64,000 nucleotides of DNA from Methylomonas koyamae (GTDB taxonomy: Bacteria; Pseudomonadota; Gammaproteobacteria; Methylococcales; Methylomonadaceae): positions 101,172-165,171 of the forward strand of contig NZ_LUUK01000177.1 in the NCBI RefSeq assembly GCF_001644025.1, written 5' to 3'. Within the stretch, counting starts at the first letter, position 1. Each line of letters starts with the position of its first letter. Below the pieces are notes generated by a model. The model was given only the letters and a program-made list of their open reading frames with translations. It searched no databases and had not been told where the DNA came from. Below, one piece after another: positions 60,671 through 64,000 of the stretch. Both the position numbers and the translations under genes were made by a program.

Positions 60671-62499
60671 GAGCTCGCGCCTCGACGATCTTGTGCCGAT
60701 TGCAGTATCGGCAACCGGCCTTTGACAATCCGTCCGCCGGATAACTTGGCGATGTAATGCAGGTCCGGCAGTTGTCCGAGTAACTGAGGCGCAAACAAAT
60801 CACCTTCTTCTTCCATCAGGCGTTCACCGACATTGCCGGAGAACACCGTGGGATTAGTCGCGCTAGTCGCCACACCCTGGGTGCGCATGATGTATTTCAA
60901 TCGCGTCTTCGGCAGATTATCGGTGATGTACTGCTGCGTTTCGCTGTCCATGATCCGTAGCGCGATCAGGTTGTTGACATTGCCCAGTACTTGTCGGGCT
61001 TTATCCTGGGAACCGGTACGGGCGGCAAAATCGGCAAAAGTTTGCGTGGCGATGAACAGCCGAATCTTGGCGCCGCGGCCTTTGTTCAACACCTGGATGA
61101 AAGGATCGTTGATGACTTCCGCCGCCTCGTCGACGAACACATTCACCGGCCTGTCTGAGACACCGTAGTTGTAACGGTCGCCGGCAACCGCCGCCAAATC
61201 CGCTAACAAAATCGAGCCAATCGCGCTACCCACCATGCCATCCGATAACGAGTCCAGGCCGATGTAGGCGACCTGGGCTTTTTCGATGATGTGACCGGTA
61301 TTGGTAATCGGCCGCAGATCGTCCACATCGTGCGGATTCGGCGACAGCAAAGGTCCCAATGAACCCGAAGTAAGCATGTTCATGATAGGAATCAAGGACG
61401 CCACCATCTTGCTGAAATGCGCCCGGTCATGTTCGAACAAGGACAACAAGCCTTCCAAATCCAAATTGGGCAATTGGTACTGCACGACCTCTCGATAAAA
61501 CCGTACTAGGCCCATCGCTTTGGAATCAATGTCCTTCGCGTTTTTCAAGTAAGGCCGCGCCTCTTGCCGCCAATGACCCAGGTTGTTGTCGAAATAGCGT
61601 TCCAGGGCCTGGATCACCAACGTCGAAGGGCCACCTTCGAGGTAACGGCGCAGCTTCACCAGGGTTGGCCTTTCCTCGATCACCATCAAACCCTGAATGA
61701 CGTTATCCAGCGACTTTTGCCCAAAGGCTTTGAAGGGATCGTTACTGCTTTCGCTGGGAGAAATAGCGCTGATACGGCTGGCGATTTCCGAAGGCCGGTT
61801 GAAATTGTGCAAGGGATCGAGTCGGACGCTGTCTTCTGGAAACGCCGGGTGGAAATACACGAAGCGATCCGGACGCTTGGCCAAGGCGCAGGCACGTTTG
61901 GCGCAGGCCATCAAATCCTTATCGCCTTTGGGATCGATGATGATCACCGCTTCGCCGCGCAAGACGGCTTGGGTAACGAGCACGTCAAAGGCACGCGTTT
62001 TCCCGGCACCGGTGGTACCGACCAAAAGCGTATGGCCGGCGGTATGCTGCAAGGGCTGACGAATATCACTTTCGGACACTTCCAGTCCATGTATCCAGGC
62101 CGAGCCCATGCGTTGATGATCGCTGGGAATCAAGGTCGAGACATCGCGTTTTAAAATCTCATAGGCCAACTGGGCATGCTTTTGCACCCAATCGAATCCC
62201 CAACCAAACCACAAGGCCTCGGGATGCTGTTTCACCATCGAAACCATCTTCTCGGCGTCCAGGTATTGGAAACGAAACTGACGCAACCGACGTTTGCGGT
62301 ACCAAAGACTCAGTGCCGGTGACAATCGCCAACACGCCATCACGCCACACGCCGTCATTAACCAGTCGAAGGGTTCGCGCGGCAAGCCCGACCAACGACT
62401 GGTGAAATGCGCCAATCCGGCGCCACCCAACCAACCCGAGATGGCATACACCTCGAAGATGGGCCGCCAGGGAAACTGGTAGTCGTAATCGGATTTCAT
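60667..62499 (-). CDS. traD: TraD, type IV coupling protein
   Basis: A 610-residue coupling ATPase with two N-terminal helices (AISGWLGGAGLAHF and LMTACGVMACWRLSPAL), Walker A LLVGTTGAGKTRAFDV near residue 163, IIIDPKGDKDLM, and Walker B VFVDEAAEVIND near residue 458. It recruits the relaxosome to the secretion channel. Small size and motif set fit the SXT/IncA/C-type TraD rather than F TraD. It overlaps traI and the DUF4400 gene by 4 bp each. Confidence 0.95.
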   Translation of the reverse strand: MKSDYDYQFPWRPIFEVYAISGWLGGAGLAHFTSRWSGLPREPFDWLMTACGVMACWRLSPALSLWYRKRRLRQFRFQYLDAEKMVSMVKQHPEALWFGWGFDWVQKHAQLAYEILKRDVSTLIPSDHQRMGSAWIHGLEVSESDIRQPLQHTAGHTLLVGTTGAGKTRAFDVLVTQAVLRGEAVIIIDPKGDKDLMACAKRACALAKRPDRFVYFHPAFPEDSVRLDPLHNFNRPSEIASRISAISPSESSNDPFKAFGQKSLDNVIQGLMVIEERPTLVKLRRYLEGGPSTLVIQALERYFDNNLGHWRQEARPYLKNAKDIDSKAMGLVRFYREVVQYQLPNLDLEGLLSLFEHDRAHFSKMVASLIPIMNMLTSGSLGPLLSPNPHDVDDLRPITNTGHIIEKAQVAYIGLDSLSDGMVGSAIGSILLADLAAVAGDRYNYGVSDRPVNVFVDEAAEVINDPFIQVLNKGRGAKIRLFIATQTFADFAARTGSQDKARQVLGNVNNLIALRIMDSETQQYITDNLPKTRLKYIMRTQGVATSATNPTVFSGNVGERLMEEEGDLFAPQLLGQLPDLHYIAKLSGGRIVKGRLPILQSAQDRRGASS

Positions 62500-64000
62500 G
62501 GGCGTAACCTAACCTGAATGCCTTCGGTGGCGCTGACTGAACGGCAATTTGGGTGATTGGCGATATCGAGCATCAGGCGAGTGCGCTTGATTGTCGGATG
62601 TTGCGTTAGAAATTGCTCCAGTTCGGTATTGGACACTGTGTGCCAGTTGCCGTCTGGCGATGATTCATCGGGCGGAATGTTTTGTTGCCGTACATACGTG
62701 ATCAGCAAGTCGATTGTTCCGGGTTTTGCCGGTGGGTTAGTTAAGGTTGTATTTGCTTTATCAGGCTCGGAATTGACCGAACTGTCTGATATGTTGCTGC
62801 TTATGGGTTTTTGCGTGCCGGTCGTGTTTGATTTGGAACGGACAGGCTTAGATTTGCGAAAGGCCTCGTCTTGAGGCTGAGAAGACTTAACTGGATCTCC
62901 GGTCTTGATAGTATTGCTGCTTGGAGATTGCACGGATGACGCTGTCAGCGTGGCTTTGTCTGGGGATTTCAATAATGCTTTCAAAGCCGAGCTCGGTTCC
63001 AATGCCAGCAGGACGCCGCGGACCGATTGGATGGTTTGTACCTTGCGCATCGGCGACAGGACGTCGGTCACCAGCCAACCTCTGTCCTCCAGGGTTTTAA
63101 TGAACTGGGGCGGATCGACGGCGAGTTTTTCAGCAGTCGCCGGAAACGGGAGCAAGTATTTATCTTGGACTTCCAACATATCTCTGCCTAACTGCCATTG
63201 GCCTTGATTGAGCATGCTGGTGATGTCCATTAACCATTGGCCGGCATCGCCGTGGTTTTCCAACCAGCACTTGGCGCTGTCGGCAGGATTAGCGATGCTT
63301 TTCGTATCAGTAGAGGAAGAATCACTCTTTGCCACTGAATCTGTTTTTTCTGTGTTGGTCGGTTTGGCTGGCGTTTCGTTTTTCGGTTGTTTTGTCTGAC
63401 ACAACGAAGGGGCGCCATCGGTTGATGTGGATTCCGACAGACCTTGATCGGGATCTGGTGGCAAGGTATTCATATCCTTCGCGCCTTGCGAATTTGAAAT
63501 GCCAGGTGCCGATTCAGTTAACAGCGGGTCGGGTAGGGCACTTGGGTCATGTGCCGGTTCTGGTGGGTTTGCTTCTGGCACAACTGACGCCGGATTATCT
63601 GCGCGTTGGGGTTGCTTCATAACAGCGACGTTCTTGGCTTTTGCCGGCTTGCTGATTTTCGGTGCCGGATTGGTAACGGGTTCGGGGTTTACCGCAGTTG
63701 CATCCAGTTCGTTGATTTCGCGCGCTGCAACCACGAGCGGCGGCTCGCCGCTGAAAATGAGTTCCGCGGATTTCAGGCGTAACAGATACAGCGGATTGTC
63801 CAAGCCTTCTGGCTGCATTTGCCAATAACGGTATTGCCGACCATTCGGCCAGGACTTAGGGATTGCCAAGCCGCGTTCGATCAGGATGTCGGCCAAGGTG
63901 TCTTCGTCGCGCGGAATGCCGGGTACTTTGTCCTTGGCCAACAGGGAGACGATGTCTTGCGCACCGGCACGCCAGACGATATGCAGGCCATCCTCAAAAC
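62496..64000 (-). CDS. traI: TraI relaxase (MOBH/TraI_2 type), C-terminal part
   Basis: The minus-strand frame is open from the right edge (first full codon at 63998) to the TGA at 62498-62496, about 500 codons. The edge segment contains DGLHIVWRAGAQDIVSLLA and IPRDEDTLADILIERGLA, the DUF1528-like region that follows the TraI_2 relaxase domain. A long low-complexity, Pro/Ser/Thr-rich linker follows, and the C-terminal TraI_2_C-like domain begins near AKCWLENHGDAGQWLMDITSMLNQG. The catalytic N-terminal domain lies outside the window. MOBH assignment rests on the C-terminal domains plus the traI-traD-DUF4400 order. Confidence 0.85.
   Translation of the reverse strand, partial: FEDGLHIVWRAGAQDIVSLLAKDKVPGIPRDEDTLADILIERGLAIPKSWPNGRQYRYWQMQPEGLDNPLYLLRLKSAELIFSGEPPLVVAAREINELDATAVNPEPVTNPAPKISKPAKAKNVAVMKQPQRADNPASVVPEANPPEPAHDPSALPDPLLTESAPGISNSQGAKDMNTLPPDPDQGLSESTSTDGAPSLCQTKQPKNETPAKPTNTEKTDSVAKSDSSSTDTKSIANPADSAKCWLENHGDAGQWLMDITSMLNQGQWQLGRDMLEVQDKYLLPFPATAEKLAVDPPQFIKTLEDRGWLVTDVLSPMRKVQTIQSVRGVLLALEPSSALKALLKSPDKATLTASSVQSPSSNTIKTGDPVKSSQPQDEAFRKSKPVRSKSNTTGTQKPISSNISDSSVNSEPDKANTTLTNPPAKPGTIDLLITYVRQQNIPPDESSPDGNWHTVSNTELEQFLTQHPTIKRTRLMLDIANHPNCRSVSATEGIQVRLRP

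Overview
The window is a gammaproteobacterial sequence of moderate GC. It looks like part of a large conjugative element (integrative element or plasmid) in a methanotroph-like organism. That taxonomic guess is inference: the sequence shows only gammaproteobacterial gene types, a MOBH/F-type transfer system, and arsenic, bufferin and heavy-metal genes. No integrase, attachment site, replication origin, rRNA, tRNA or CRISPR array is visible, so integrative element versus plasmid cannot be decided.

Layout. (1) 1-858: start of a DNA-phosphorothioation-associated methyltransferase, cut by the left edge, then an HU gene (1054-1326). (2) 1343-14878, all minus strand: F-type mating-pair formation genes transcribed traL-E-K-B-dsbC-V-A-(RRXRR ORF)-C-trbI-traF-(trbC/traW fusion)-U-N, mostly with overlapping stops and starts. 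(3) 60038-64000, also minus strand: relaxase traI (cut by the right edge), coupling protein traD and a DUF4400 gene. The gene order follows SXT/R391 and IncA/C elements, and roughly 45 kb of cargo sits in the traJ(DUF4400)-traL interval, a known insertion hot spot in those elements. TraF, TraH and TraG of the second mating-pair cluster are not in the window.

Cargo from 15 to 60 kb. 15.1-20.8 kb: small redox and detoxification genes with LysR and AraC regulators. 20.9-33.8 kb: the most striking part. A minus-strand operon starts with a bufferin/HvfA-like precursor peptide (bufA-bufB-bufC-doxX-DUF3047) and continues into the arsenosugar-type radical-SAM cluster (arsS, TVP38-flavoprotein fusion, two rSAM/selenodomain-associated transferases, a fatty-acid-hydroxylase-type protein). 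A divergent HD-GYP gene and a second minus-strand operon (pit-arsM-ECF sigma-anti-sigma-UGA-containing GDCCVxC selenoprotein) follow. Three copies of a TGTAAGG-N15/16-CGACT promoter lie in front of exactly these three units, which predicts one ECF-controlled regulon. 33.9-39.5 kb: small membrane proteins, DUF502, NhaD, a CPA2 antiporter and OpgC. 39.9-48.5 kb: P-type ATPase, DedA, GH5 glycosidase, a two-component system and small envelope proteins. 48.7-51.6 kb: UspA, SulP and MarR. 51.8-57.3 kb: an HME-RND tripartite metal efflux operon. 57.5-59.7 kb: an isolated flgK and an AT-rich hypothetical gene.

A second regulatory signature, an 11-bp direct repeat of the TGAAAGGTT type, occurs four times: between opgC and the P-type ATPase, before the response regulator, before the small lipoprotein/DUF2380 pair and before the RND operon. 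It probably marks the regulon of the local response regulator. The opgC 5' end with its upstream region is present twice, once intact and once decayed.
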